The notes beneath the pieces are model-generated. The model was given only the letters and a program-made list of their open reading frames with translations, was not told where the DNA came from and made no database searches. The position numbers and the translations under genes were made by a program. Below are positions 37,157 through 49,657 of a stretch of DNA of 64,000 bases, piece after piece. This DNA comes from Paenibacillus harenae (GTDB lineage: Bacteria; Bacillota; Bacilli; Paenibacillales; Paenibacillaceae), in the NCBI RefSeq assembly GCF_030812415.1, contig NZ_JAUSST010000001.1, forward strand, positions 1,085,970-1,149,969. The letters are read 5' to 3'. How positions within the stretch are numbered: position 1 is the stretch's first letter; each line of letters opens with the position of its first letter.

Positions 37157-38002
37157 TTGACTGAACGAGCATTCTACTTGCCTAATTTCTCTGAGTTTCG
37201 TTTCTTCTGCTTTCCTCATTCCGTTGGCAACTTCGTACAGCCAACGAATCATAACGTAAATCGCCCCGACGGCGTCAGAGACTACAGCCTGCACTATGTG
37301 GCTAGCGGAAGCGGGTTTATAGAGCTCGGCGGCGAAACGTTCCAGCTCCGCGAAGGAGATGTGTTCTGGCATATTCCAGATGACAGAATGCGGTATTACC
37401 GTTCGGAAGAGGACCCATGGAACATTTTTTGGATGCAATTGTACGGCAGCACGCTGCCTGCTTTTATTACGGAAAACGGCTATCATCAATCGGGCATTTG
37501 GAATCTCAAAGACGGCAGTCTGCTCGAAGGCACTTTCGTAAGCCTTCTCGATGAAATCGAGCATCACAATTTTTTACGTCCTGCGCGCATATCCGCACTC
37601 ACCTATAGCGTGCTAATTGAATTTCTTAGCAATTCCACACCATTCTCTCCATATCGCGGGGTAGACAATGCCCAGAAAATGAGGGCCTTGCTGCCCGAGA
37701 TGCAGCGACAAGCCCATCTTCCGTTCATTCTTGAGGACTGGGCTGCCGCAGCAGGCTATACCCCGAATTATTTTTGCAGTTTATTCAAGAAAGTTACGAG
37801 GATGACGCCCGTCTCCTATATTACAAAATGCAGAATTCAGATAAGCAAGCACTTATTGGTCAGCCATCCGATCATCCCGATTAAAGAAGTTGCCGAACGA
37901 GCCGGCTATCCGGGCTTCAGCTATTTCAACAAGAAATTTATGGAATCCGAGGGAGTGACACCGGGTGAATTCAGAAGAAATCATACGGCCCTCGATCGAT
38001 AG
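37157..38002 (+). CDS. AraC family transcriptional regulator
   Basis: A 281-residue AraC/XylS-type regulator. The N-terminal cupin-like sensor (about 10-160; DYSLHYVASGSGFIELGGETFQLREGDVFWHIPD) is followed by two helix-turn-helix units (LEDWAAAAGYTPNYFCSLFKKVTRMTPVSYI and IKEVAERAGYPGFSYFNKKFMESEGVTPGEFR). It starts at TTG 37157 with CCGGAGG eight bases upstream. It lies divergent to the GH2 gene and converges on the GH42/LacZ operon, so it may respond to a galactoside or xyloglucan fragment. The ligand is unknown. Confidence 0.92.
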   Translation: MTERAFYLPNFSEFRFFCFPHSVGNFVQPTNHNVNRPDGVRDYSLHYVASGSGFIELGGETFQLREGDVFWHIPDDRMRYYRSEEDPWNIFWMQLYGSTLPAFITENGYHQSGIWNLKDGSLLEGTFVSLLDEIEHHNFLRPARISALTYSVLIEFLSNSTPFSPYRGVDNAQKMRALLPEMQRQAHLPFILEDWAAAAGYTPNYFCSLFKKVTRMTPVSYITKCRIQISKHLLVSHPIIPIKEVAERAGYPGFSYFNKKFMESEGVTPGEFRRNHTALDR

Positions 38003-38062
38003 TCTATAGTGTAAGGACTTTCGCCCAAGGCTTACAGATTGAACCGCTGAACTTGATCAAAC

Positions 38063-38108
38063 ACAAAAATCGGCCATGCTCCGATAACGTTCGAAGCTTA
38101 GGCCGATT
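38063..38108 (-). terminator. Terminator of the lacZ-GH42 operon
   Basis: AATCGGCC (38068-38075) pairs with GGCCGATT (38101-38108), extended by TGCT/AGCTT; on the minus strand it is followed by TTTTTGTGTTTG. It lies about 50 bases after the GH42 stop. Confidence 0.7.
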
Positions 38109-38156
38109 ATGAAAGTTTATATACGAATCTCTTGCACATCGCGTATTTCATTCGTT

Positions 38157-40169
38157 CTAAACAGTCGCAGCAATGGATATTTCTCCAAATTGTTCATCTA
38201 ACTCGACGATTTCAACCGCATACGGGTCCAAGATTACATCAGGACCGACGCTCATCTCATGCAGAAGGCTCCTATACGTGCCCTTCAGCTCGACCGTTTG
38301 CTGCTTTTGCGTCAGATTCAACAGGAACAAATACTTCGAGTTTCCTTTCCGGCGAATCGAAATTTGCACGCCCTCCGGCAAACCGGTAAATCGGGTTAGA
38401 CCGGCTTCTTCGGCAGCCTTCCCGAATAAATTCAGGTAGAAGCTTTCCTCGGCAACGATACCCATATAGTAAACTTTCCCCTTGCCATATGAATGAACCG
38501 TCACAGCCGATTTGCCCGCATAGAAATCGTCCTCATACCAAGCAACCGTCTCTGCGCCCGCAGGTTCCAGAATATCGCACCATTGACTGCACGAATACGT
38601 CTTCCCGTCCAACATGCGGATCGTATGAACGTCGTTGCCGACGGGATCGTATTCGCCTACGGTTACCCCTGCCGCCTCGGCCAGCAAGCCTGGCAATGCC
38701 TGAATCCAACATACGTTGCTCATGTTTTTCACGCCGGTACGATTCGTCAAAATTAAGGTGGCTCCGTTATTCACACAATTTTTCAGCTGATCCGCCAGTT
38801 TTTCATCCATCAAATAGAGCGACGGCGCAACAATAAGGCGATACTTGTCCAGATCGTCCGTAGTATTCACAACATCCGTCAGAATGCCCGATTTGGTTAG
38901 AGCCCGATGATAAAGCTTCAGATTGTCGAAATAATCCATTCCTTCTGCCTGAGGCTGAATCTCGAGCGCATTGTACAAATCATGCGAATGGAGAACGGCA
39001 GCCTCGCCAAGCACCTCCGATCCCGCCAGTACAGGAGAAAGCCGATTCACTTCATCGCATAACATCCGATATTCCTCGAATCGTCTGCCGGGTACATTGC
39101 TATGGTCGATTAATCCGTGCCAAAATTGTTCGGCGCCAAACGGAGCGCTTCGCCAACGGAAATGAACGAGCGTGTCGGCGCCTCGGGCAATGCATTGCCA
39201 AGCGAAGGCCCGAATGAAACCGGGCTGCGGGGTCCGCCACATCGGAAACCAGCATCCGGGAGGGCCGCTTATCGTTTCCATGATCCAGAAATTTTGTCTC
39301 TTGATACCCCGGGTTAAATCGAGCGTTAACGCGCCGTTGTATCCGCCCGAAACCGATTTCTCGGGGCTCGTGCCGGGGTAATAATCGAGGGAAGCAAAGT
39401 CCAAATCCTCGCAAAGCTTGTAATAGTCGAGAGACATCGGATAGCTCCAAATATTATGTGTGACAAAATGGTCCGGACAATATTTTCGTAAGATGCTCAA
39501 TTGCGATTGTTGAAATTCCACAACGGAATCGGTTTCGAACCGCTTCCAGTCAAGCAAAAAAGACGGATTCCTGAATTTTGTGCCGCCAAACGGTGTTGTG
39601 ATTTGCTCCCAAGAGCTATATTCACCGCTCCAGACAACCGTACCCCAATCCTGGTTCAACGCTTCCAATGTACCGTACTTCTTCGACAGCCAATCGCGAA
39701 ACCGGTTGTTGCAATTCTCGCAATGACACTCGTTCAGGCTGAACTCATTATCGATCTGCCAACCGATCACTGCCGGGTGGATGGCATAGTGAGAAGCCAG
39801 TTTCTCAACTATTTTCGTCGAAAAAAAACGCATGGATGGACTGTTGTAACAGCGATGCCCGCGAATGCCCGGATAACGCGGATTCAGCATAGCGTCGCGG
39901 GGAAGCACATCCGGAAAGCGGTCCACGAGCCAATTAGGAGGCGTGCAGGACGGCGTGCCGATGACGACCTGGATACCGTATTTATAGAAGACATCGATTG
40001 CATCATCAAGCCAGCCGAACTCATACCGGCCTTCCTCCGGCTCCAGGCGCGACCAAGCGAATTCGGCCACACGAATTAAGCTGACTCCCGTCTCCCGCAT
40101 CAGATTTGCATCTTGCTCCCACATGGAGCGATCCCAATGCTCTGGGTAATAGTCAACACCCATTTTCAT
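38157..40169 (-). CDS. GH42 beta-galactosidase
   Basis: A 670-residue GH42 enzyme without signal peptide. The barrel opens with MKMGVDYYPEHWDRSMWEQDANLM; acid/base Glu in IGWQIDNEFSLNECHCENC, with the four-cysteine zinc site of this family, and nucleophile Glu in FWIMETISGPPG. A glutamine-amidotransferase-like trimerisation domain and a C-terminal beta domain follow. ATG 40169 is used because AGGGGTGG precedes it; an in-frame GTG at 40202 lies upstream of that ribosome site. It follows lacZ by 91 bases on the same strand, so two different beta-galactosidases are expressed together. Confidence 0.94.
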   Translation of the reverse strand: MKMGVDYYPEHWDRSMWEQDANLMRETGVSLIRVAEFAWSRLEPEEGRYEFGWLDDAIDVFYKYGIQVVIGTPSCTPPNWLVDRFPDVLPRDAMLNPRYPGIRGHRCYNSPSMRFFSTKIVEKLASHYAIHPAVIGWQIDNEFSLNECHCENCNNRFRDWLSKKYGTLEALNQDWGTVVWSGEYSSWEQITTPFGGTKFRNPSFLLDWKRFETDSVVEFQQSQLSILRKYCPDHFVTHNIWSYPMSLDYYKLCEDLDFASLDYYPGTSPEKSVSGGYNGALTLDLTRGIKRQNFWIMETISGPPGCWFPMWRTPQPGFIRAFAWQCIARGADTLVHFRWRSAPFGAEQFWHGLIDHSNVPGRRFEEYRMLCDEVNRLSPVLAGSEVLGEAAVLHSHDLYNALEIQPQAEGMDYFDNLKLYHRALTKSGILTDVVNTTDDLDKYRLIVAPSLYLMDEKLADQLKNCVNNGATLILTNRTGVKNMSNVCWIQALPGLLAEAAGVTVGEYDPVGNDVHTIRMLDGKTYSCSQWCDILEPAGAETVAWYEDDFYAGKSAVTVHSYGKGKVYYMGIVAEESFYLNLFGKAAEEAGLTRFTGLPEGVQISIRRKGNSKYLFLLNLTQKQQTVELKGTYRSLLHEMSVGPDVILDPYAVEIVELDEQFGEISIAATV

Positions 40170-40260
40170 TTCATATCCACCCCTATATCCTGATACTTTC
40201 ACATCAAATTATAGAGCACTGGATAGTAATGAACCATCATTTTCAGGTCATGGAATAGCA

Positions 40261-43299
<3,039 letters not shown>

Positions 43300-43404
43300 T
43301 CAATAACGGGCCGTAGATGATTAGAATGACTGGTATTTCCTCCCCCCGCTTGCAGAAACGGGAGTATCCTGTGCGAATAATGATGAAGAAAAAGTTCTCT
43401 TATT

Positions 43405-43434
43405 ATAAAAGGAAGCGCCCGCAGAGGCGCTTCC
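43405..43434 (-). terminator. Terminator after the sugar transporter operon
   Basis: GGAAGCGCC (43411-43419) pairs with GGCGCTTCC (43426-43434), and on the minus strand it is followed by TTTTATAATAAG. It follows the binding-protein stop by 18 bases. Confidence 0.85.
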
Positions 43435-43451
43435 GCTTTCATATGAACGGC

Positions 43452-44822
43452 CTATTGATTGCCCATCTTGCCTTTCAATGCCTCAAGTTCCGGCTTGAGC
43501 GCCCGAAGGGTGTCATCCTGGATTTGTTGCAAAGCCGACTTCGAGTCAGAATTCAATTCAAGGGCTTTGTCGATTCCAGCATTAAAAATGTCATTCGCTT
43601 GCGTATCTACCGGAGTAGCGAATTTGAATCCTTCAATCCGTTTAACCAATTCATAATAAACCTGGTTCATCTTCTGATCGCCTGTCAAAGGCTGCGTTTT
43701 GTTCAAATAAGAATCCAGCTCATAGGCTGGGAGGAAACCTGGAGTCTGATTGCCAGCGATCCACGTTTCGTTGCCTTCAGTGGTCGCCAGAGACCATTTG
43801 ACGAACTCATAAGCCAGTTCCTTCTGCTTGCCTTGCGCAGGTAAAACAAGCGTTGAACCGGCGCCGCCGGCATTTACGCCGAGAGGAAGCCCTGTCACTT
43901 TCCATTTGCCGAGCTGGTCTTCGCCCAAATCTGCAAGACCCCCTTGATACCATGGACCATAGAACAGCATCGCGACCTTGCCCGTGCTCGTCAGCGCCTT
44001 GCCGTCATCGCTCCAGATGGCGCTCTTGTTCATTGCCAGACCAAGCTGCTTCACTTTTTTCGAAAGATCGAGGGCTTGGGCGAAAGCGTCGTTATTGCGC
44101 ACATAGTTTAAATCCCGATCAAAGAAAGCGTAGGCGGCCGTTTGATTATCGACCGGAGTTTTGTCAAATTCGAAGAGATAGACGCCCTGCGCTTTCAACG
44201 CCTCGCCCATCTCGATCACATTGTTAGGATCTTTCATAAACTCGTACAATTCAGCCGGGTCGCTTGGGTAGCCTGCATTTTCCAGCAAGTCGTGACGGTA
44301 AAAGGTTACCGTAGGCGTATAGTCGAATGGCATGCCGAGCATTTTTTTGCCATCTAACGACTTCCAGTATTCCCAGTTGCCCTTCGGAAAGTCGGCTTCG
44401 TAATCGCCCAGTCCGAACTCCAGCAAGTCAGTAAGACCTTCGCCGTCTCTCAGCTCGGCAAATGTACCGCCGGCAATATAAGCCACGTCCGGCGCGCCTG
44501 AACCTGCTGCGATCGTGTTCTTCAGATTGGCAGGCAGCTCGTTCCAGCCAGGATTCGTCACGTTGATTTTCACCTTCGGATGAAGTGCCATAAATCCGTC
44601 GGCGAACCGCTGAGCTCCTTCTCCGTCGAACGTCCAAAACTCCAGCGTGCCTTCCAGTTCCTTTGCGACCGGTTGATCTGTAGCGTCAGGATTGCTGGTG
44701 TCCGAATTGTTTGGCGCCGACGTTGGATCAGTCTTGCTGCCGCTGCCGCTTCCGCTGCAGGCAGCAAGCAATGACGTTAAAACGAGAACGGCGACCAGCA
44801 GAAATGCCATTTTCTTTTTCAT
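43452..44822 (-). CDS. Sugar ABC transporter substrate-binding lipoprotein (CUT1)
   Basis: A 456-residue family-1 solute-binding protein. Signal peptide with lipobox LTSLLAACSG (Cys22), a Ser/Gly/Pro/Thr-rich linker to about 55, and the binding fold (LEFWTFDGEGAQRFADGFMALHPKVKINV, GAPDVAYIAGG, PFDYTPTVTFYRHDLLENAGYP, AYEFVKWSLATTEGNETWIAG). AGGAGG precedes ATG. It is last in the transporter operon, 109 bases after the permease; a half-palindrome ATGTAAGCG (44861-44869) in that gap resembles a cre half-site. The ligand is probably an oligosaccharide. Confidence 0.94.
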   Translation of the reverse strand: MKKKMAFLLVAVLVLTSLLAACSGSGSGSKTDPTSAPNNSDTSNPDATDQPVAKELEGTLEFWTFDGEGAQRFADGFMALHPKVKINVTNPGWNELPANLKNTIAAGSGAPDVAYIAGGTFAELRDGEGLTDLLEFGLGDYEADFPKGNWEYWKSLDGKKMLGMPFDYTPTVTFYRHDLLENAGYPSDPAELYEFMKDPNNVIEMGEALKAQGVYLFEFDKTPVDNQTAAYAFFDRDLNYVRNNDAFAQALDLSKKVKQLGLAMNKSAIWSDDGKALTSTGKVAMLFYGPWYQGGLADLGEDQLGKWKVTGLPLGVNAGGAGSTLVLPAQGKQKELAYEFVKWSLATTEGNETWIAGNQTPGFLPAYELDSYLNKTQPLTGDQKMNQVYYELVKRIEGFKFATPVDTQANDIFNAGIDKALELNSDSKSALQQIQDDTLRALKPELEALKGKMGNQ

Positions 44823-44931
44823 GTAAATTCCTCCTGTAATAGTGTTTTTTTCTCGTACCCCGCTTACATTTGTGATGCCTTTATGAACTCGCCCTCTGGC
44901 AGCCTCACCTCCTTTTCTGCCGACAAATCCG

Positions 44932-45897
44932 TTAATCTCCCGCGATTCCTGCGCGCTCCACGCTTTCGACGAAATATCGCTGCGTAAACAAATACAGAAT
45001 AAGCATCGGCAAAATCGTCAATAAGGCGCCAGCCATAATCCGGTTCCCCTGCGATGGAACGACGCCGATCATGCCGGCGGTGCTTCCGCCCATCCCAAGC
45101 GTTAGCTCTTGCTCCCCTAGTCCGTAAATGACCGAGAGCTGCTGGGTCAGATTGAATTTGGTCGTGTCAAGGATAAACAAGCCAGGCTGAAACATATCGT
45201 TCCAATGCCATACCAGGGAGAACAGAAACACGACCAGCATAGCGGGTCTGGCTAGCGGGAACATGATCCTGCTGAACGTACGAAATGCGTTCGCCCCGTC
45301 AATTCTTGCAGCCTCCTCCAATTGTCCCGGAAGTCCGCGAAAAAACTGAATATAAATAAGCACAAACAGCGATCCTCTCAACCCTTGACAAAGAATAGCC
45401 GGAATCCAGAACGCCAGGTAAGAGTTGATCCAATCAAATTGGTTGAATAAGATGAAAAGCGGTACAACGATTGTCTGAGGCGGAACCAGAAACGTAAACA
45501 ACACCAGCGCCAACAAGATTCCTCTTCCTGGGAACGTATATCTGGCAAACCCGTATCCGACGATCGCGCACGTAAACGTCTGAATCATTGCAGGCACCAG
45601 CGAGTTCATGACGCTTCGAGTGAACGTTTCCGTATATTTAAGTTCAGCGAAGACATTTATGAAATTAGAAAACGACAGTTCCTTCGGAATCCATACGACC
45701 GTGGCATCGGCCAAATCCGCCGGTTGCATCATCGATCTGCTGATTAAATACAAGATAGGATACATGAATACGAACGAAAGACTGATCAAGAGAACATAGT
45801 GAAAAATTTTGTTCGCATATTCGGAAGTTCGTTTCCTTAACGTTTGCCCCGCCGGCCGATAATGAAGCCTCGATTCGCTCTTATCCACTTTCGTCAC
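44932..45897 (-). CDS. Sugar ABC transporter permease, MalG type (second pair)
   Basis: A 321-residue CUT1 permease with six helices; the coupling loop reads GLPGQLEEAARIDGANAFRTFSRIMFPLARPAMLVVFLFS. An insertion between helices 4-5 and the ending (LDTTKFNLTQQLSVIYGLGEQELTLGMGGSTAGMIGVVP) is longer than usual. The start is GTG 45897, overlapping the upstream stop; GTG 45888 is an alternative with better spacing from GGAGAGGGG. A frame reading upstream to 46158 overlaps the other permease and is not coding. Confidence 0.9.
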   Translation of the reverse strand: MTKVDKSESRLHYRPAGQTLRKRTSEYANKIFHYVLLISLSFVFMYPILYLISRSMMQPADLADATVVWIPKELSFSNFINVFAELKYTETFTRSVMNSLVPAMIQTFTCAIVGYGFARYTFPGRGILLALVLFTFLVPPQTIVVPLFILFNQFDWINSYLAFWIPAILCQGLRGSLFVLIYIQFFRGLPGQLEEAARIDGANAFRTFSRIMFPLARPAMLVVFLFSLVWHWNDMFQPGLFILDTTKFNLTQQLSVIYGLGEQELTLGMGGSTAGMIGVVPSQGNRIMAGALLTILPMLILYLFTQRYFVESVERAGIAGD

Positions 45898-46754
45898 CCC
45901 CTCTCCGACATTTTGTTTCTGAAGATGTAGAACACGGCGCCAATAATCGCGAAGATGATGATGAAATAAATCCAGCCGAGCGCGGAAGCGTAACCGAACT
46001 TCGATAATTTGAAGACGGACTGAATGTACTCCATCACCAGATTGTCCCGTTTCGTAAACGAATTTACGATTGAAAACAGTGTGTTGACGAGTATCATTGG
46101 CATGAGCAACGGAAACGTAATTTTCCAGAAGCTTTCCCAGGGCGTTGCGCCATCGCACTTGGCCGCCTCATACAATTGAACGGAGATCGCTTGCAAGCCC
46201 GCCAGGAAAATAAGAATTTGCACCCCGGAATCCCACATGACAACGGTGAGTGAATCCAGGACGTCCAGCAATGGACGCAAAATCTCTGGAGGAATAACGT
46301 TTCTTAGCACATCGAACAAATTGTATTGCGAAAATATAGGTAAACTATCCCCGCCATCGCTTTGCAGTCTCTGCAGGACCGCTCCAGAAGAGACGATCAC
46401 CGGCAGAAAGAATATTCCGCGGAAAATCCCTCTTCCGATAAATTGTCGGTTCAGCAGCATTGCGATGAAAATGGCAAAAATCAGAATCAAGGGAACTTCC
46501 AGGAATAATGAAGTAATCGTCGATATCAATCTGGAAGGAAACTTCACATCAATGGTGAACGCTTCCTGGAAATGCTTCCAACCTACATAGGTCGCTTTCA
46601 ATCCATCCGAAGTAACATTCAATTCGTGAAACGCATAATAAAGCGATCTTCCCAGCGGGATGGCCATAAACGCCGAAAATCCGATGACCCACAAGGATAT
46701 GAAGATGTAGCCTTCCAAAAAATGTCTGATTCTCATCGATAGACGGAACTTCAT
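45894..46754 (-). CDS. Sugar ABC transporter permease, MalF type (second pair)
   Basis: A 286-residue CUT1 permease (LEGYIFISLWVIGFSAFMAIPLGRSLYYAF; coupling loop SVQLYEAAKCDGATPWESFWKITFPLLMPMILV). A mid-loop (about 120-150, LQRLQSDGGDSLPIFSQYNLFDVL) is longer than in typical MalF-type proteins. AAGGGAGGG precedes ATG 46754, which overlaps the DUF5696 stop as ATGA. Forms the membrane channel with the MalG-type partner. Confidence 0.92.
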   Translation of the reverse strand: MKFRLSMRIRHFLEGYIFISLWVIGFSAFMAIPLGRSLYYAFHELNVTSDGLKATYVGWKHFQEAFTIDVKFPSRLISTITSLFLEVPLILIFAIFIAMLLNRQFIGRGIFRGIFFLPVIVSSGAVLQRLQSDGGDSLPIFSQYNLFDVLRNVIPPEILRPLLDVLDSLTVVMWDSGVQILIFLAGLQAISVQLYEAAKCDGATPWESFWKITFPLLMPMILVNTLFSIVNSFTKRDNLVMEYIQSVFKLSKFGYASALGWIYFIIIFAIIGAVFYIFRNKMSERG

Positions 46755-49030
46755 GACGATTCGTTCCCTCCCTTCAAGACTTTGTAACCGAAGCCTGCAA
46801 TCGCCTTGCCTTCCACGCGTACTTCGCCCGGATTATAGTTCACAATGATGGACGTTCCGTCTTCATAAGTTGTGCGCTTTACACCGTTTGCCAGCAACTC
46901 ATGGTCAACGATGCGCAGGCCGGCGAGAGGCTCCTGGATAGACGATATTTCCACGTATTCCGCCGTCGCCGATTCGATCCAGTTCTGATAGGCTCCGTTA
47001 AACAAAGCGTCAATGCGCGACCGCCGCAAATCGGACGTCGGCGAATGCGTCAGCTTGTAGCTCGGCATCGCCCCGTATTCCAACAGCCTGAGCTTGTATA
47101 CACGCGGATCGTCTGCCAGATTGGCTGGAGTTGCCGAATACGGGATCAGCCCATGAATTGCGATTTGGTAAAAAGGAACGGCTTCGTCCAAATAAGTATA
47201 GTGGCTGAAATCTACAGGGATATCATTTATCCGGTCAACATGCCCCAAAACATAGGAAAAACCGTAATTGACAGCGGAACGACCGGTCGATTCTCGCATG
47301 TGATCCATGGAACGGCGCCACGCTTCTATCGTTTGAGCGCGGTTGAACACGGGCTCGGTCAAATCGGAGTAGATCAAATCCCCCATGTAATCAAGCTGCA
47401 CGCCTGTAAACCCGACATCGCTAAACTTACCGGCTTCTTTGACAATGTACCGATCATACACCCGCCAAGGCTTAAGCAAATAGTATAGCTCGCGCGACAT
47501 CTGCATATTGGTCACCCAAGGCTTATACACATTCATTACTTCTTTATTCAAGCCTCGAATCGCATCTCTTCCGGGTTTCACAGCCGAGCTTTCAGAAAAC
47601 GGCTTCACGTAATTGGCTGCGCCGTAAAGCGGAATGTCCTTCTCCTTCAAATAAGCGGCAAGCTTCTTCAGTTCCTTATTTCCGCCCAGTCCGGCGGCTG
47701 CTGGGAAATGTGCCGGCTGATCGCCCAATAACCCGTCGGCCGACCAGCCTTCGTACGTCACTTCCAGGTTGGGAACGCCTGCCGCGATAAACCGATCGAT
47801 GATGGTCCTTGCTTGCTCAAACGTCGTCATCTTCACGAACGAGTTACCAATGACCTCACTTTGCTCCACGCCGCCGAATAATCGGATTTGCAATCGCGGC
47901 TGTAAATCCGATGACGGCGCGACCCCTTCCTCATTCAGCAAATATTCGCGATAGCTTTCGGCCATTCCCACATAATTCGCTTTGTCATCCTCCAAAAAGA
48001 CGTACCGGATGGAACGGTCTCCGGGAATCATGTCCCGCTGCATAAGCGGAACTTCCGAGTTAGCCCCGACGAATATGGAATCGCCTTGCCGATAAATAAA
48101 CTGCGTGGAAATCCTAAACAGCGGTATGTTCTGAACCCCCGCCGGATAAGCGTTAATTTTGGCGTCGGCCGCCCCTTGCGTCACAATGCCAAGAAACGCC
48201 CGATTTCCTTTGTATAACCCGAATACCGGCAGCGCGATCTTCTCTCGCGGGCTCTTGGCGATCGTTTCGAATCGCAATGCGCTGACTTGCTCATAGACGG
48301 CCTTCTGAAAAGCGTGATCTCCGCCATAAATATATTCGCTGTAAAAATCAATGCTCGAGCGTTTCTTCTCGTCAAAGGTCATGATTGCGCCGGATCCGTC
48401 CGGCACAAACAGCGCGCCTGGATCGCCGGGAGCTCCCGCGTCAAGGAACGGGAACAATTCCACACCGGTCAATCTTTTGTTTGACGATTCCTCAATCAAG
48501 GAGAACGGCATAGTCACGTCAAGCCCTTGATCAGTAAGACGATACATCACAGCAAGCTTCAAGCCTAGCGTTTCGAAATCATAGTCGATACGTACCCCGT
48601 CATCGATCGAACTTGCGTTTACGACAGCCTTTTCCTTCGCGGGGTTCGTCGATACGATCTCTTTCCCTTCGGTATAATAAATCACTAAAGAATTAGAGAT
48701 TAATTTGACTTGGTTTGGCGGCAAAGCTTTCTCTGTCTTGGGAACGCCTGACCATTCCTTGCCTGTCGTTTTATTCCTGATGCGAACTTGCCCGTTCGTA
48801 TCGATCCAATATAATTGAAACTTTCCGTTCTCCGCGGCGAGCGCACCTTCTTTGACGGTGATCGGTTCGCCGACCTCGGGAACGGAAGCCGAAGATGACG
48901 GCGCTTCAAACGTTTTCAACGCTGCTGTGTCACTGCGATCAGCTACTTGTGCAACGACCAACACGATGACCGCGAGCACAACAATTGCGGCAGCTGTTGC
49001 CATCAGCTTGCCTTTGCCCCTGATTTTCAC
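46751..49030 (-). CDS. DUF5696 protein, membrane-anchored, barrel-like
   Basis: A 759-residue protein with one N-terminal membrane helix (about 9-27) and the rest outside. Residues about 55-340 look beta-rich (QLYWIDTNGQVRIRNKTTGKEW, ELFPFLDAGAPGDPGALFVPDGSGAI); about 370-670 resembles a TIM barrel with acidic loops (LEVTYEGWSADG, GFTGVQLDYMGDLIYSD, SHYTYLDEAVPFY); the end resembles a beta-sandwich (TTYEDGTSIIVNYNP). It matches DUF5696 proteins, always seen with such transporters as far as I recall. A glycosidase-like role is a guess. GTG start with AAGGGGGGA; overlaps the next permease by four bases. Confidence 0.8.
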   Translation of the reverse strand: MKIRGKGKLMATAAAIVVLAVIVLVVAQVADRSDTAALKTFEAPSSSASVPEVGEPITVKEGALAAENGKFQLYWIDTNGQVRIRNKTTGKEWSGVPKTEKALPPNQVKLISNSLVIYYTEGKEIVSTNPAKEKAVVNASSIDDGVRIDYDFETLGLKLAVMYRLTDQGLDVTMPFSLIEESSNKRLTGVELFPFLDAGAPGDPGALFVPDGSGAIMTFDEKKRSSIDFYSEYIYGGDHAFQKAVYEQVSALRFETIAKSPREKIALPVFGLYKGNRAFLGIVTQGAADAKINAYPAGVQNIPLFRISTQFIYRQGDSIFVGANSEVPLMQRDMIPGDRSIRYVFLEDDKANYVGMAESYREYLLNEEGVAPSSDLQPRLQIRLFGGVEQSEVIGNSFVKMTTFEQARTIIDRFIAAGVPNLEVTYEGWSADGLLGDQPAHFPAAAGLGGNKELKKLAAYLKEKDIPLYGAANYVKPFSESSAVKPGRDAIRGLNKEVMNVYKPWVTNMQMSRELYYLLKPWRVYDRYIVKEAGKFSDVGFTGVQLDYMGDLIYSDLTEPVFNRAQTIEAWRRSMDHMRESTGRSAVNYGFSYVLGHVDRINDIPVDFSHYTYLDEAVPFYQIAIHGLIPYSATPANLADDPRVYKLRLLEYGAMPSYKLTHSPTSDLRRSRIDALFNGAYQNWIESATAEYVEISSIQEPLAGLRIVDHELLANGVKRTTYEDGTSIIVNYNPGEVRVEGKAIAGFGYKVLKGGNESS

Positions 49031-49042
49031 GTCTTTCCCCCC

Positions 49043-49657
49043 TTAACTCCGGAAGCCGATCTCTTTGATGATATTTGTCACAAAATAAGCCGACTGATTC
49101 ACGAGACCGACAATCATTACAGCAACAAACCAGACAAGGAGCATCCCAAAGACGCTTACGAGCGTCGTCCAAATCGTCTTGCCCCATGCAAAATCGTGCA
49201 GCACTTTAACCTGTAGCAGCAGCAAGAACAGCATCCATACCAGCATGAAGCTGTTGATGAATCCGTAAATCGAGCCTTCCCCTTGCGACAGCACGTTTGA
49301 CACCAGCGTCAACGGTACCGTGATGACGATATAGGGCAAATATACGTACGCGCTGACAACTGCAATATCCTTGAATTTGCCTTCCCCGTCGTTAATCGTG
49401 CTCACCGCCCAATTGGATACGGACCATGTAAACCAAGGAAGCACAATCCATAATACTTCGAGAAATACGGAAACCGAATACGGCTTCACGTTTACGAAAG
49501 AAAACCCCGACGCCATCAGGAAGAAAATCCGGGTACAAACCGTCAGCAGAAGAATGACGGCAATGTCTCGCACATAGGCGCCGCCTTCGTCCCGAATGTC
49601 TTCCATAAATTGAAGCGGATGGAACAATACTTTTCTCATTCGCCTGAACATGCTCAC
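49043..49657 (-). CDS. YIP1-family membrane protein
   Basis: A 204-residue protein with five predicted helices after a soluble start RKVLFHPLQFMEDIRDEGGAYVRDIAVILLL. The pattern PYIVITVPLTLVSNVLSQGEG and WKTxxxVF-type end are those of the Yip1 domain. Function in bacteria is unknown. GTG 49657 lies ten bases from AAGGAG and overlaps the NHL gene stop by four bases. In this operon it may help assemble or place the large anchored proteins at the membrane; this is inference. Confidence 0.82.
   Translation of the reverse strand: MSMFRRMRKVLFHPLQFMEDIRDEGGAYVRDIAVILLLTVCTRIFFLMASGFSFVNVKPYSVSVFLEVLWIVLPWFTWSVSNWAVSTINDGEGKFKDIAVVSAYVYLPYIVITVPLTLVSNVLSQGEGSIYGFINSFMLVWMLFLLLLQVKVLHDFAWGKTIWTTLVSVFGMLLVWFVAVMIVGLVNQSAYFVTNIIKEIGFRS

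Noticed and set aside
45898..46158. N-terminal extension of the MalG-type permease to 408 residues
   Set aside because: The extension overlaps the MalF-type gene by more than 250 bases in another frame and looks unlike membrane protein; the stop-start overlap at 45894-45897 is the normal junction.
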